Position numbers and translations under genes: made by a program. From Apodemus sylvaticus (Eukaryota; Chordata; Mammalia; Rodentia; Muridae), in contig NC_067495.1 in the NCBI RefSeq assembly GCF_947179515.1, forward strand, positions 91,425,423 to 91,489,422: DNA of 64,000 bases. The letters run 5' to 3'. Each line of letters starts with the position of its first letter. The stretch's first letter is position 1. The notes under the pieces are model-generated. The model was not told the DNA's origin. It saw only the letters and a program-made list of their open reading frames with translations, and ran no database searches. Shown piece after piece: positions 32,264-42,959 of the stretch.

Positions 32264-32328
32264 TAGTGTCTTAGTTAGGATTTCCATTGTGTGACGAGAC
32301 ACCATGACTAAGGCAACTCTTTTTTTTC
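32264..32328 (-). repeat. LTR-like repeat end fragment
   Basis: 'gtgtcttagttaggatttcc' then 'gacaccatgactaaggcaac' is the terminal part of the murine LTR-like family seen elsewhere in this window. Only the end remains. Confidence 0.55.
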
Positions 32329-32499
32329 ATAGCATTTTATATATTTAAACAACAATTTACATGGCTATATAATTCCTTAGTATTTTTTCTACACTATTAC
32401 CTGAATTTCTCTATTTTTGAAGCAACATTACAATATTTTAATGTACTTTTACATGTAATTTTGTTTTCAATTACCAGAATACTCTTTGTTTCTTATATA

Positions 32500-32755
32500 T
32501 AACTTTCATTTTATTTTGTTATTGCTTTACCTATTCACTTTATATCCCACTCACTGCCCCCTTCCAGTCATCCCTTCCCATAATCTTTCCCTTCATCCCC
32601 CTCTCCTTCTCCTCTGAGTGGATGAAGCCCCCTGGGTAGCCCCCAACCTTGGCACTTCAAGTCTCTGCTAGGCATCCTCTCCCACTGAGTCCAGACAAGG
32701 CAACCCAGCTAGAAGAACATATCCTATGGTTAGGAAACAGCTTTTGGAACAGCAC
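32500..32755 (-). mobile_element. L1 (Lx-type) 3' UTR fragment
   Basis: 'ctccttctcctctgagtgga', 'cccccaaccttggcacttca' and 'ggaaacagcttttggaacag' are phrases of a murine L1 3' UTR read in reverse. No coding part is attached. Confidence 0.7.
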
Positions 32756-32762
32756 CTATTCC

Positions 32763-32965
32763 AGGTGTTTCAGAGACCCACATGAAGGCCAAGCTGCACA
32801 TCTGGTTTAGTTCCCAGTACCCACAGGATGGCTCGCAGCTATCTGTAATTCCAGTTCCAGAGGATCCAATGTTCTCTTTTGGCCTTCATTGACACCAGGT
32901 GGACATGTGGTGTACATACACATATATAGGCAAGTACTCATACATAAAAGGCAAACCAATAATTC
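32763..32965 (+). repeat. B3 SINE, diverged
   Basis: 'tagttcccagtacccacagg', 'gtaattccagttccagagga' and a CA/TA-rich tail. Confidence 0.7.
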
Positions 32966-33119
32966 TCACTCATCTTGTCACCAATTGAAGCAGTTTTCTC
33001 AAAAAAAAAAATCACTGACACATACAGGTTTGAGCACACCTAGTCAGAAATCTGAAATTGAAAGCATTCAACAATATAATCTGATCTCCAAGTATGGAAT
33101 GCAAGGATTCATGTATTCA

Positions 33120-33270
33120 GCTGGGCGGTGGTGGCGCACGCCTGTAATCCCAGCACTTGGGAGGCAGAGGTAGGCAGATTTCTGAGTTCAAGGCCAGCCT
33201 GGTCTACAGAGTGAGTTCCAGGACAGCCAGGGCTACACAGAGAAACCCTGTCTCGAGAAAAAACAAACAA
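33120..33270 (+). repeat. B1 SINE with target-site duplication
   Basis: Near-consensus B1. The flanks AAGGATTCATGTATTCA (33103-33119) and AAGGATTCATGCATTTA (33280-33296) are a 17-bp target duplication with two differences. This is a comparatively recent insertion in Cenpi intron 6. Confidence 0.97.
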
Positions 33271-33675
33271 AAAACCAAAAAGGATTCATGCATTTATACA
33301 TGTATGTGTGCATATAACTCATGAAGATAAAAAGTGGAAAATGTCTTGTTTCATGCAACATGCCATCTTCAGACACAGACTCATTGAAATCATTGTGGAA
33401 ACTTACTTTTAAGCTATCTGTAAACAGGATAGATAACTCACCAGAGAATTTTGTGTTTAGACTTAGGTACCATCCTTCAGCTATTTCATTAAGTGCCTGG
33501 AAATATCTCAGTTCATGTAATCACTGTTATCGAGCATTTTTAATAGGGAAATTATTGTTCAGTGCAGGCCTGGAATTCTTTTACTTAGCATATGATTGAC
33601 ATTTGAAGAGGATATGGTGTGTTATTTTATTCAAAATAACATTGTCAATTTTCTTTTTTTTCTGTATTTTAACAG

Positions 33676-33724
33676 TGCCCTTATGTTTGCCACTTGTTAT
33701 ATTTGCTGACCAAAAAAGAGAATG
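33676..33724 (+). CDS. Cenpi: Cenpi exon 7 (residues 194-209)
   Basis: 49-bp exon with acceptor 'attttaacag' and donor GTAAGT. It reads CPYVCHLLYLLTKKEN, as in human CENP-I, with one base carried to exon 8. Confidence 0.95.
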
Positions 33725-34012
33725 GTAAGTGTTCTCACCCCAGTTAAATTACTTCCGCTCCACAGACCAGCATTTGTTTCATCCGTTATAAACTTAAATA
33801 ACTACTAACACTAGTTGCGTGGCAACACTCCTTTTCTGAAAATTGGTTTTTTAGTACTTTTATCTAAGAGTATCTGTACAGTGGCTTGACTGAAGAGGTA
33901 TTTATATTTTGAATGTGTTGTGAGAAATTATATGACTCACATGATGATTAAGTATGACTGACTTCTTTTGCTGAAGCAAATACTGAGAACCACTTTTCTC
34001 TCTGTTTTCTAG

Positions 34013-34059
34013 TCAAACCATTTCGTGCGAGAAAATTGCTTGATCTCCAGGCCAAAATG
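34013..34059 (+). CDS. Cenpi: Cenpi exon 8 (residues 210-225)
   Basis: 47-bp exon with acceptor 'tctgttttctag' and donor GTGAGT. It completes the Val codon from exon 7 and reads VKPFRARKLLDLQAKM. The next intron is the longest in the gene because of L1 insertions. Confidence 0.95.
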
Positions 34060-34435
34060 GTGAGTGTAGAAAATACCCTGGAGAATCTGTTTGCACTTTG
34101 AGCTAGGTTTTGAGTTAAGCTTTGGAGGCACAAAGCCAGTGAGTCATTACCTTGAAGGAACTCACTTCCTGGAGAGCTCAGTCAACAAAATGAAAAATAT
34201 AATCAAAGCTGAGAGTAAGGATCAGTGTTTAGGAAAAAAAAAGGTAAGTGTTTGGAGTTCTTGCCCTACTGTGCATGAGGCCTTGGCTCAGCCTCCAGTA
34301 CAGTATGTTAATTTCTACCAAAAAGATGAGTTCAGTTAGCCTTACGATAAGTCCGAAACGTGTCTGCAATATATGCTCTTTAAAAAAAAAATGTGTTTGT
34401 GCATATTATTACGTCTGTATGTATGGGTGTATGTT

Positions 34436-36010
34436 AGGATTTTTTTATTATTTTTATTTCTTTACAGTCCAGTCGTTGCCCCCTTCTTGGTCTGCCCTCC
34501 CATAGTTCCTCATCTGCTTCCTCCTCCCCACTGTCTTCAAGAGGAGTTTCCCCTACCCACCCCCTGCCAGGCCTCACCACTCCCTGGGGCCTCAAGGTGA
34601 TTCTTCTCCCACTGAGGCCAAGACCTCTGCTGTATATGTCTGGCCTCAGACCAGCTCCTATATGCTGCCTGGGTGGTGCCTCAGTATCTGAGAGATCTCA
34701 GGGGTCCGGGTTAGTTGAGACTGCTGGTCTTCCTATGGAGTCACCCTTCTCCTCAGCTTCTTCCAGTCTTTCCCTAATTCAACCACAGGGGTCAGCAGCT
34801 TCTGTCCGTTGGTTGGGTGTAAGTATCTGCATCTGACTCTTTCATCTGCTTGTTGGGCCTCTTGGAAGGCAGCCATGCTAGGCTCCTGTCTGTAAGCACA
34901 CCATAGCATCAGTAATAACGTCAGATCTTGGAACCTCCCCTTGAGCTGGATCCCAAGTTGGGCCAGTCATTGGACCTCTTTTCCTTCAGTCTCTTCTCCA
35001 TTTTTGTTCCTGAAGTTCTTTTAGACAAGAACAATTCTAGGTCATAATTTTTGACTGTGGAATGGCAACAAAGAATCAACAAAACCTGTCTTTCTACTGG
35101 AGGTATACTCTGTGATTTCCCTCTCACCACTGATGGGAGTTTCATCTATGGTCCTGAGAGTCTCTCACCTCCCAGGTCTCTGGCACATTCTAGAGGGTCC
35201 CCCAACTCCCACCCCTCTAGGTTGCATATTTCCATTCATTCTGCTGGCCCTCAGGGCTTGTGTTCCCACTCCCCCCCCCCAATTGCTTTCTTCTCCCTCC
35301 CAAGTGGGATTGAAACATCCTCAATTAGGCCCTTCAGCTTGGTGACCTTCTTGAGTTCTGGCAACCGTATCCTGGGTATTCTGTATGTTTTTGGCTATAT
35401 CCACTTATTAGTGAGTATATACCATGCATGTCCTTTGGGGTCTGAGTTACCTCACTCGATATTTTCTAGTTCCACCCAATTGCCTGTAAAACTTATGATG
35501 TCCTCGTTTTTAATAGCTGAGTAGTATTCCATTGTGTAACTGAACCACATTTTCTGTATCCATTCTTACATTGTGGGACATCTGGGTTTTTTCAAGCTTC
35601 TGTCTATCACAGATAAGGCCGCTATGAACATTTTGGAGCACATGTCCTTGTGGTATGGAGGGACATCTTTTGGGCATGTGCCCAGGAGTGGTATATCTGG
35701 GTCTCTAGGTAGATCTATTTCTAGTTTTCTAGGAACCTCCAGACTTGTTTCCAGAGTGGTTTTACCAGCTTGTAACCCCACTAGCAGTGGAGGAGTGTTC
35801 CTCTTTCTCCGCATTCTCTCCAGCAACTGCTGTCTCCGGAGATTTTGATCTTAGCCATTCTGACTGGTGTAACATAGTAGGTATCTCAGGGTTGTTTTGA
35901 TTTGCATTTCCTTGATGACTAAGGACTTTTTTATATTTCTTTAATTGCTTCTCATCTATTCAAAATTCCTCTGTTGTGAATTTTCTGTTTAGCTCTGTGC
36001 CCCAGTTCTT
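34436..36010 (-). mobile_element. Older L1 (Lx-like), 3' part: 3' UTR and ORF2 C-terminal region
   Basis: Reading in reverse, 35.4-36.0 kb is the C-terminal part of L1 ORF2 ('attagtgagtatataccatg', 'tattccattgtgtaactgaa'). 34.44-35.4 kb is a 3' UTR with murine Lx-type phrases ('ggcagccatgctaggctcct'). The frame is broken. The element is interrupted at 36010 by a younger L1 and resumes at 38433. It is antisense to Cenpi, the commoner orientation for L1 in introns. Confidence 0.9.
35996..36010. repeat. 15-bp target-site duplication, left copy
   Basis: TGTGCCCCAGTTCTT here and at 38433-38447 flanks the younger L1 with its B2 passenger. Removing the insert restores continuous older-L1 ORF2 sequence. 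Confidence 0.95.
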
Positions 36011-36206
36011 TTTTTTTTAACTTTTTTAAAGATTTATTATATATATATAAGTACACTGTACACTGTCACTGTGTTCAGACACCCAGAAGAGAGTATAGGG
36101 TCCCATTACAGATGGCTATGAGCCACCATGTGGTTGCTGGGATTTGAACTCAGGACCTCTGGAAGAGCAGTCAGTGCTCCTAACCACTGAGCCATCTCTC
36201 CAGCCC
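36011..36206 (-). repeat. B2 SINE between the TSD and the L1 tail
   Basis: Full reversed B2 from its T-run to 'gagccatctctccagccc'. It lies inside the 15-bp duplication of the younger L1, so it either inserted into that L1's A-rich tail or arrived with it. Confidence 0.93.
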
Positions 36207-36218
36207 TCAGCTTGCTTT

Positions 36219-38432
36219 CTTTTTTTTTCTTTTTTTTTTATTCGATATATTTTTTATTTACATTTCAAATGATTTCCCCTTTTCTAGCCCCCCACTCCCC
36301 GAAAGTCCCATAAGCCCTCTTTTCTCCCCCTGTCCTCCCACCCACCCCTTCCCACTTCCCCGTTCTGGTTTTGCCCTATACTTCTTCACTGAGTCTTTCT
36401 AGAACAAGGGGCCACTCCTCCTTTCTTCTTGTACCTCATTTGATGTATGGATTATGTTTGGGGTATTCCAGTTTTCTAGGTTAATATCCACTTATTAGTG
36501 AGTGCATACCATGAGTCACCTTTTGAGTCTGGGTTACCTCACTTAGTATGATGTTTTCTAGCTCCATCCATTTGCCTAAGAATTTCATGAATTCATTGTT
36601 TCTAATGGCTGAATAGTACTCCATTGTGTAGATATACCACATTTTTTGCATCCACTCTTCTGTTGAGGGATACCTGGGTTCTTTCCAGCATCTGGCAATT
36701 ATAAATAGGGCTGCTATGAACATAGTAGAGCATGTATCCTTATTACATGGTGGGGAATCCTCTGGGTATATGCCCAGGAGTGGTATAGCAGGATCTTCTG
36801 GAAGTGAGGTGCCCAGTTTTCGGAGGAACCGCCAGACTGATTTCCAGAGTGGTTGTACCAATTTGCAACCCCACCAGCAGTGGAGGAGTGTTCCTCTTTC
36901 TCCACATCCTCTCCAACACCTGCTGTCTCCTGAATTTTTAATCTTAGCCATTCTGACTGGTGTAAGGTGAAATCTCAGGGTTGTTTTGATTTGCATTTCC
37001 CTAATGACTAATGAAGTTGAGCATTTTTTAAGATGCTTCTCCGCCATCCGAAGTTCTTCAGGTGAGAATTCCCTGTTTAACTCTGTACCCCATTTTTTAA
37101 TAGGGTTGTTCGGTTTTCTGGAGTCTAACTTCTTAAGTTCTTTATATATATTGGATATTAGCCCTCTATCTGATGTAGGATTGGTGAAGATCTTTTCCCA
37201 ATTTGTTGGTTGCCGATTTGTCCTTTTGATGGTGTCCTTTGCCTTACAGAAACTTTGTAATTTTATGAGGTCCCATTTGTCAATTCTTGATCTTAGAGCA
37301 TACGCTATTGGTGTTCTGTTCAGAAATTTTCTCCCTGTACCGATGTCCTCAAGGGTCTTCCCCAGTTTCTTTTCTATTAGCGTCAGAATGTCTGGCTTTA
37401 TGTGGAGGTCCTTGATCCATTTGGATTTGAGCTTAGTACAAGGAGACAAGGATGAATCAATTCGCATTCTTCTACATACTGACCTCCAGTTGAACCAGCA
37501 CCATTTGTTGAAAAGGCTATCTTTTTTCCATTGGATGTTTTCAGCCCCTTTGTCGAGGATCAAGTGGCCATAGGTGTGTGGGTTCATTTCTGGATCTTCA
37601 ATCCTGTTCCATTGATCTGCCCGCCTGTCACTGTACCAATACCATGCAGTTTTTAACACTATTGCTCTGTAGTATTGCTTGAGGTCAGGGATACTGATTC
37701 CCCCAGAATTTCTTTTGTTGCTGAGAATAGTTTTAGCTATCCTGGGTTTTTTGTTGTTCCAGATGAATTTGTTAATTGCTTTTTCTAACTCTGTGAAGAA
37801 TTGAGTTGGGATTTTGATGGGTATTGCATTGAATCTGTAGATTGCTTTTGGCAAAATGGCCATTTTAACTATATTGATTCTGGCGATCCATGAGCATGGG
37901 AGGTTTTCCCATTTTTTGAGGTCTTCTTCCATTTCCTTCTTCAGAGTCTTGAAGTTCTTGTCGTAAAGATCTTTCACATGTTTGGTAAGAGTCACCCCAA
38001 GATACTTTATACTGTTTGTGGCTATTGTGAAGGGGGTCATTTCCCTAATTTCTTTCTCAGCCTGCTTATCCTTTGAGTATAGGAAGGCCACTGATTTGCT
38101 TGAGTTGATTTTATAACCTGCCACTTTGCTGAAGTTGTTTATCAGCTGTAGGAGCTCTCTAGTGGAGTTCTTTGGGTCACTTAGGTAGACTATCATGTCA
38201 TCTGCAAATAATGATAGTTTGACTTCTTCCTTTCCAATTTGTATCCCTTTGACCTCCTTATGTTGTCGAATTGCCCGAGCTAGTACCTCAAGTACAATAT
38301 TAAAAAGATAAGGAGAGAGGGGGCAGCCCTGTCTAGTCCCTGATTTTAGTGGGATTGCTTCAAGTTTCTCTCCATTTAGTTTGATGCTGGCTACCGGTTT
38401 GCTGTATATTGCTTTTACTATGTTTAGGTATG
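36219..38432 (-). mobile_element. Younger 5'-truncated L1 (L1Md-like)
   Basis: Reversed L1 with a T-run (its A tail) at about 36219-36240, a 3' UTR to 36480 and the C-terminal half of ORF2 to 38432, where it is cut off at the 5' end. The 15-bp target duplication flanks the insert. ORF2 is uninterrupted, so the insertion is young relative to the other L1 copies here. It lacks ORF1 and the endonuclease, so it cannot move by itself. Confidence 0.96.
36481..38432 (-). CDS. L1 ORF2 protein, C-terminal part (open, 5'-truncated)
   Basis: The reverse strand is open from the truncation point at 38432 to the stop at 36481-36483, about 650 codons. ORF2 is the L1 endonuclease/reverse transcriptase. Here the fragment starts within the reverse transcriptase domain. 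The catalytic FADD (Phe-Ala-Asp-Asp) lies at about 38194-38205, followed by [10 protein letters not shown]. The Cys-rich C-terminal segment is present near 36.8-36.9 kb ([18 protein letters not shown]). The start and endonuclease domain are missing, so this is a retrotransposon relic rather than a host gene. The first internal ATG is at 38196. Confidence 0.93.
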
Positions 38433-39495
38433 TGTGCCCCAGTTCTTGATTGAGTTGTTTAGGTTTTGGGAGGTTTGTTTCTTAAGTTCTTTATACATTT
38501 TGGATAATATCTATCAGATGTGGGCTATGTGAAGATCTTTTCCCAATCTGTAGGTTACCAGTTTGTCCTATTGACTATGTCCTTTGCCTTACAAAAGCTT
38601 TTCAGCTTCATGAGGTCCCATTTATCAATTCTTGATCTTAGAGCATGAGCCATTGGAGTTCTGTTTAGGAACTTTCCGCCACCACCCAAACTACCCCCTT
38701 TGTGCTCACTTGTTATATCTGGTTTTGAGGTCCTTGATCTACTTGGACTTGAGCTTTGTTCAAGGTGTCAAATATGGATCTATTTTCATTTTTCTACATA
38801 GAAACTGCCAATTGACTCAGTACCATTTGTGGAAAATGCTTTTTTCCACTGGATGGTTTTAACTCTTTTGTCAAAGACCATAGGTGTGTGGGGGTTTATT
38901 TCTGGGTCTTCAATTCTATTCCATTGATCTACCTGCCTGTTTCTGTACCAATACCATACACTATTGCTCTGTAGTACAGCTTGAGGTCAGGGATGGTTAT
39001 TCCTCCAGAAGTTCTTTTATTGTTAAAGATTATTTGAACTATCCTGGGCTTTTTGTTTTTCTATGTGAAATTGAGAATTTCTCTTTCCATGTCTGTGAAG
39101 ATTTGTGTTGGAATTTTGATGTGGATTATGATAAATCTGTAGATTGTTTTTGGTTAGGATGGCCATTGTTACTATGTTAATCTTTCCAATCCATGAACAT
39201 GGGAGATCTCTACATTTTCTGAGATCTTCTTCAGTTTCTTTCTTGAGAAACTTCAAGTTCTTGTAATACAGATCTTTCACTTGTTTGGTTAGAGTCACAA
39301 CAAGATATTTTATATTATTTGTGACTATTGTGGAGGATGTTATTTGCCTATTTTCTTTTCCAGCCCATTTATCATTTGTATAAAGGAAGGCTACTGATTT
39401 GTTTGAGTTAATATTTTATCTAGCCACTTTGCTGAAGTTGTTTATCAGCTGTAGAAGTTCTCTGGTAGAATTTTTGCAGTTGCTTATGTATACTA

Positions 39496-39825
39496 TCATA
39501 TCATCTGCAAATAGTGATACCTTGACTTCTTCTTTGCCAATTTGTATCCTCTTGATCTCCTTTTGTTATATATTATTGCTCTAGGTGGAACTCGAAAGTA
39601 CTGTATTAGACAGGGAGAGAGAAAGCAGCCTTGTCTAGCCCCTGATTTTAGTGGGAATGCTTCTTGTTTCTCTCCATTTAATTTTATATTGGCTGTCGGT
39701 TTGCTGCATATTGCTTTTATTATGTTTAGGTATGGGTCTTGAATTCCTGATCTCTCCAATACTTTTAATGTGAAGGGGTGTTGTATTTTGTCAGATGCTT
39801 TCTCAGCATCTAATGAGATGATCAT
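39496..39825 (-). pseudogene. Decayed L1 ORF2 reverse transcriptase segment
   Basis: The frame reads [18 protein letters not shown] and carries the SGARQGC block, both hallmarks of the L1 reverse transcriptase. Stops and frame changes on both sides show decay. Confidence 0.9.
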
Positions 39826-40386
39826 GTGATTTTTTTTTTCTTTGAGTTTTTTTTATATAGTAGATTATGTTATCATCCCTGGGATGAAGCCTACATGATC
39901 ATGGTAAATGATGATTTTGATGTGTTCTTGCATTCAATTTGCGAGAATTACATTGAGTATTTTGCATTGATATTCATAAGCGCAACTGGTCTGAAGTTTT
40001 CTTTCTTTGTTGGATCTTTGTGTGGTTTAAGTATCAGAGTAATTTTAGCTTCATAGAATGAATTAGGTAGTGTTCCTTCTGTTTCCATTTTATGGAATAG
40101 TTTGAGGAGTGTTGGTATTAACTCTTCTTTGAAGGTCTGGTAGAATTCTGTACTAAAGCCATCTGACCCTGGGTTTTTTGGGAAGTTTTTAATGACTTCT
40201 TCTATTTCCGTAGTGCAAACAAGACTATTTAGTTTGCCTGCTTTTGATTTAACTTTGGTACACGGTATCTGCCTAGAAAATCATCCATTTCATCTAGATT
40301 TTTCCGGTTTTGTTTAGTATAAGCTTTTGTGGTAGGATCTGATGATTTTTTGAATTTCCACAGTTTCTGTTGCTTCTTTCTGTTTG

Positions 40387-40430
40387 GGAGAGCAGTCAGT
40401 GCTCTTAACCATGGAGTCATCTCTCCAGCC
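40387..40430 (-). repeat. B2 SINE head fragment at a deletion junction
   Basis: 'gagcagtcagtgctcttaac' and 'catctctccagcccc' are the tRNA-end of a reversed B2. Its tail is missing, and L1 sequences that should be about 1.2 kb apart meet on its two sides. Confidence 0.85.
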
Positions 40431-40689
40431 CCAAGGTGTGTTTCTTATATGCAGCAAAATGCTGGATCCTGTTTGTGTATCCAGTCTGTTAGCTTTTGTC
40501 TTTTTATTGGGGAATCGAGTCCATTGATATTGAGAGATATTAAAGACAAATGACTGTTAATTCCCGTCATGTTTGTTTTTGTAGGTGGCATTGTGTGTAT
40601 GTGATTCTCTCCTTTTGGCTTTGTTGTGAGATGATTAATTTCTTGTTTTTCTTTGGTGCAGGTACCCTCCTTCTGTTTGAGTTTTCCTT

Positions 40690-41690
40690 CTCAAATCCTC
40701 TGTAGGGCTGGATTGGTAAATAGATATTGTATAAATTTGATTTCATCATGGAATATCTTGGTTTCTCCATCTATGGTGATTGATAGTTTTGCTGGGTATA
40801 CTAGTCTGGACTGGCATCTGTGTTCTCTTAGGGTCTGTATGACATCTGCCCCAGATCTTCTAACTTTCATAGTCTCTGGTGAGAAGTCTGGTATAATTCT
40901 GATAGGTCTGCCTTTATATGTTACTTAATCTTTTTCCTTTACTGCTTTTAATATTCTTTCTTTGTTTAGTGTATTTGGTGTTTTGATTATTATGTGACAG
41001 GAGGTATTTCTGTTCTGGTCCAGTCTGTTTAGAGTTCTGTAGGCTTCTTGTATGTTCATGGGCTAGGGACGTTTTCTTTTATAATTTTGTTGAAGATATT
41101 AACTGGCCCTTTAAGTTGGGAATCTTCACTCTCATCAATGCCTATTATCCTTAGGTGTCGTCTTCTCATTGTATCCTGGATTTCCTGGATGGTTTGGGTT
41201 AGGAGCTTTTTGCAGTTTGCATTTTCTTTGACTGTTGTGTCAATGTTTTCTAAGGTATCTTCTACACCCGAGATTCTCTCTTCTGTCTCTTGTATTCTGT
41301 GGGTGATGCTTGCATCTCTGAGTCCTGATCTCTTTCCTAGGTTTTCTATCTCCAGTGTTGATTCCATTTGTGTTTTCTTTCTTGTTTCTACTTCCACTTT
41401 TAGGTCTTAGACTGCTTTGTTCAATTCCTTCCCTGTTTGATTGTATTTTCTTGTATTTATTTAAGGGATTTGTTTGTTTCCTCTTTAAGGGCTTTCTACC
41501 TGTTTACCCGTGTTTTCTTGAATTTCTTTGAGTTTTCTTGAATTTTTTGAGTTATTTATATGCTCCTTAAAGGACTCTTTTATCTTCATGAGATAGGGTT
41601 TCAAGTCAGCTTTCTGATTTTCAAGTGTGTTGGTGTATCCAGGGCTTACTGTAGTGGGAGAACTGGGTTTTGATGATGCCAAAGTTTATT
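40690..41690 (-). pseudogene. Decayed L1 ORF1 (coiled-coil/RNA-binding protein)
   Basis: ORF1p is the RNA-binding partner of ORF2p in the L1 particle. Three pieces are readable on the reverse strand: the N-terminus from 41682 with KEIQENTGKQVESP, a middle piece at 41056-41397 with a heptad-like coiled coil and RRISGVED-type sequence leading to LRIIGIDESEDSQLKGP, and a C-terminal piece below 41050 with TYKGRPIRI. In-frame stops separate them. Confidence 0.88.
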
Positions 41691-42060
41691 GGTTTCTGTT
41701 GCTTATAGTCTGTGCATGCCTCTCAACATCTGGTTATTTCTGGTGTTAACTGGCCTGGGTGTCTCTCTAGCCTGCCTCCTGTGTACCAGGGTTGCTGCAG
41801 GTCTCCTGGGAGACCTGTGGTCCTGGCTGCAGCGGATCTCCTGGGAGGCCTTCAGACTGTGGGATCATCAGATGGGCATACACACTGTTGATCTGTTGCC
41901 CTGGGTGCAGTATATCTCCTGGGAGACCTTCAGACTGTTGGGTGTTCAGAGGGACAAACAAGCTGATGATCTGCCCTGGCAGAAGGCGCAGGCTGGAAGG
42001 ACTGTGTGTTTGTGTATGTGCATTGAGGGTAGTGGTGTATGTACAGGACAGAAGACAACA
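41690..42060 (-). repeat. Probable L1 5' UTR with two similar subunits
   Basis: 'gatctcctgggaggccttca' (41834) and 'tatctcctgggagaccttca' (41912) begin similar segments 78 bp apart, upstream of ORF1 in L1 orientation. This is in keeping with a rodent L1 5' UTR. Confidence 0.6.
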
Positions 42061-42084
42061 TAATGTATCATTTTTCAAATGCTG

Positions 42085-42290
42085 CCTGCATTTTTTGAGA
42101 CAGGGTCTCATTTTCCTAATATTTACCACATAGGATAGGCTGGTTGGTCAGAGTCACAGGTATCTACCTGTCTCTCCTTCCTCACCATGGTAATTTCAAG
42201 CATATGCCTCCATCCTCGGATTTTTAATGTGAATTCTGAGATTGAACTCAGGTCATTTATGCTTGTAAAGCAATCCCTATATTGAGCTTT
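42085..42290 (-). repeat. Composite B1-ID SINE, diverged
   Basis: 'tttgagacagggtctcattt' then 'tgagattgaactcaggtcat' fit a reversed composite SINE. Confidence 0.6.
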
Positions 42291-42309
42291 TGTCTAATTC
42301 CATAAATAT

Positions 42310-42415
42310 ATTTTCTGGCAAAATATTCTGTGCCTGTTTTCCCAACATGTAGGAAGCAGAGGCAGAAGGATTACTTGGACTATATAATGAGCTTCTATCT
42401 AAAAATAAAACAGGC
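42310..42415 (+). repeat. Degenerate B1-like SINE
   Basis: 'gtaggaagcagaggcagaag' followed by an A-rich tail is the surviving signature. Confidence 0.5.
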
Positions 42416-42701
42416 CCAGCTCAAACACTGTAATTAGTTTACAGGTGTCAAGATGTTTTCAGCATTGACTAAACTGGAACATTTTTGTTTTCTAAACAGT
42501 TTAATTTTAGTTATAAATAATCAACAAATATATGAAAAAATGTCCAGTATCATTAGCCATAGGGAAATACATATCACTACTAAAAGATACTGTCTCATCA
42601 AAGTTGGAATGGCTATTATCAACCCTTCCCACCCACAAATCAATTGCTAGTGTGACTAATGGGGACTAGTTTTGCTCATTTGTTTGAAAGTCTTTAACAA
42701 T

Positions 42702-42735
42702 CTATCTATCCATCTATCTATCTATCTATTTATTT
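42702..42735. repeat. (CTAT)n microsatellite
   Basis: About eight ATCT/CTAT tetranucleotide units with one CCAT variant. Confidence 0.95.
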
Positions 42736-42737
42736 GT

Positions 42738-42912
42738 ATGAGGTGTGAATGTATACATGTGGGCATTACATGCCATAGCTCACATGTGGAGGTCAGAGGA
42801 CAGTTAGAGGAGTAAGTTCTCTCAGTTCTCTCCTTCCATCATGTGGATCTGAGGTGTAAACTCAGGTTTTCAGGCTTTGCAGGAAATACTTTATATGTCC
42901 TCTTGCCAACCC
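42738..42912 (-). repeat. B4/RSINE-type SINE
   Basis: 'cacatgtggaggtcagagga', 'ctctccttccatcatgtgga' and 'aggctttgcaggaaatactt' follow the reversed B4-type order. Confidence 0.65.
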
Positions 42913-42959
42913 TTTTGGAATTTTTACAATTAACCTTTTATAGTTATACAAAATAAGGC

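Larger units (their letters stand above)
38433..42060 (-). mobile_element. Older L1 (Lx-like), 5' part: ORF2, ORF1 and probable 5' UTR
   Basis: The older element resumes after the second target-site copy. ORF2 reverse-transcriptase sequence runs to about 40320, broken by stops and frameshifts. A B2 remnant lies at about 40387-40430. The extreme N-terminus of ORF2 is at 40431-40570, ORF1 at about 40690-41690, and a likely 5' UTR beyond. Most of the endonuclease region (roughly ORF2 residues 45-430) has been deleted. Together with 34436-36010 this was once a nearly full-length L1. Confidence 0.9.

Noticed and set aside
36986..37573. 195-aa forward open frame
   Set aside because: It is the antisense shadow of the intact L1 ORF2 on the reverse strand.
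41056..41397. 113-aa reverse frame with a coiled coil that might be a host gene
   Set aside because: The sequence is L1 ORF1p, in the right place relative to ORF2 and the 5' UTR of the older L1.
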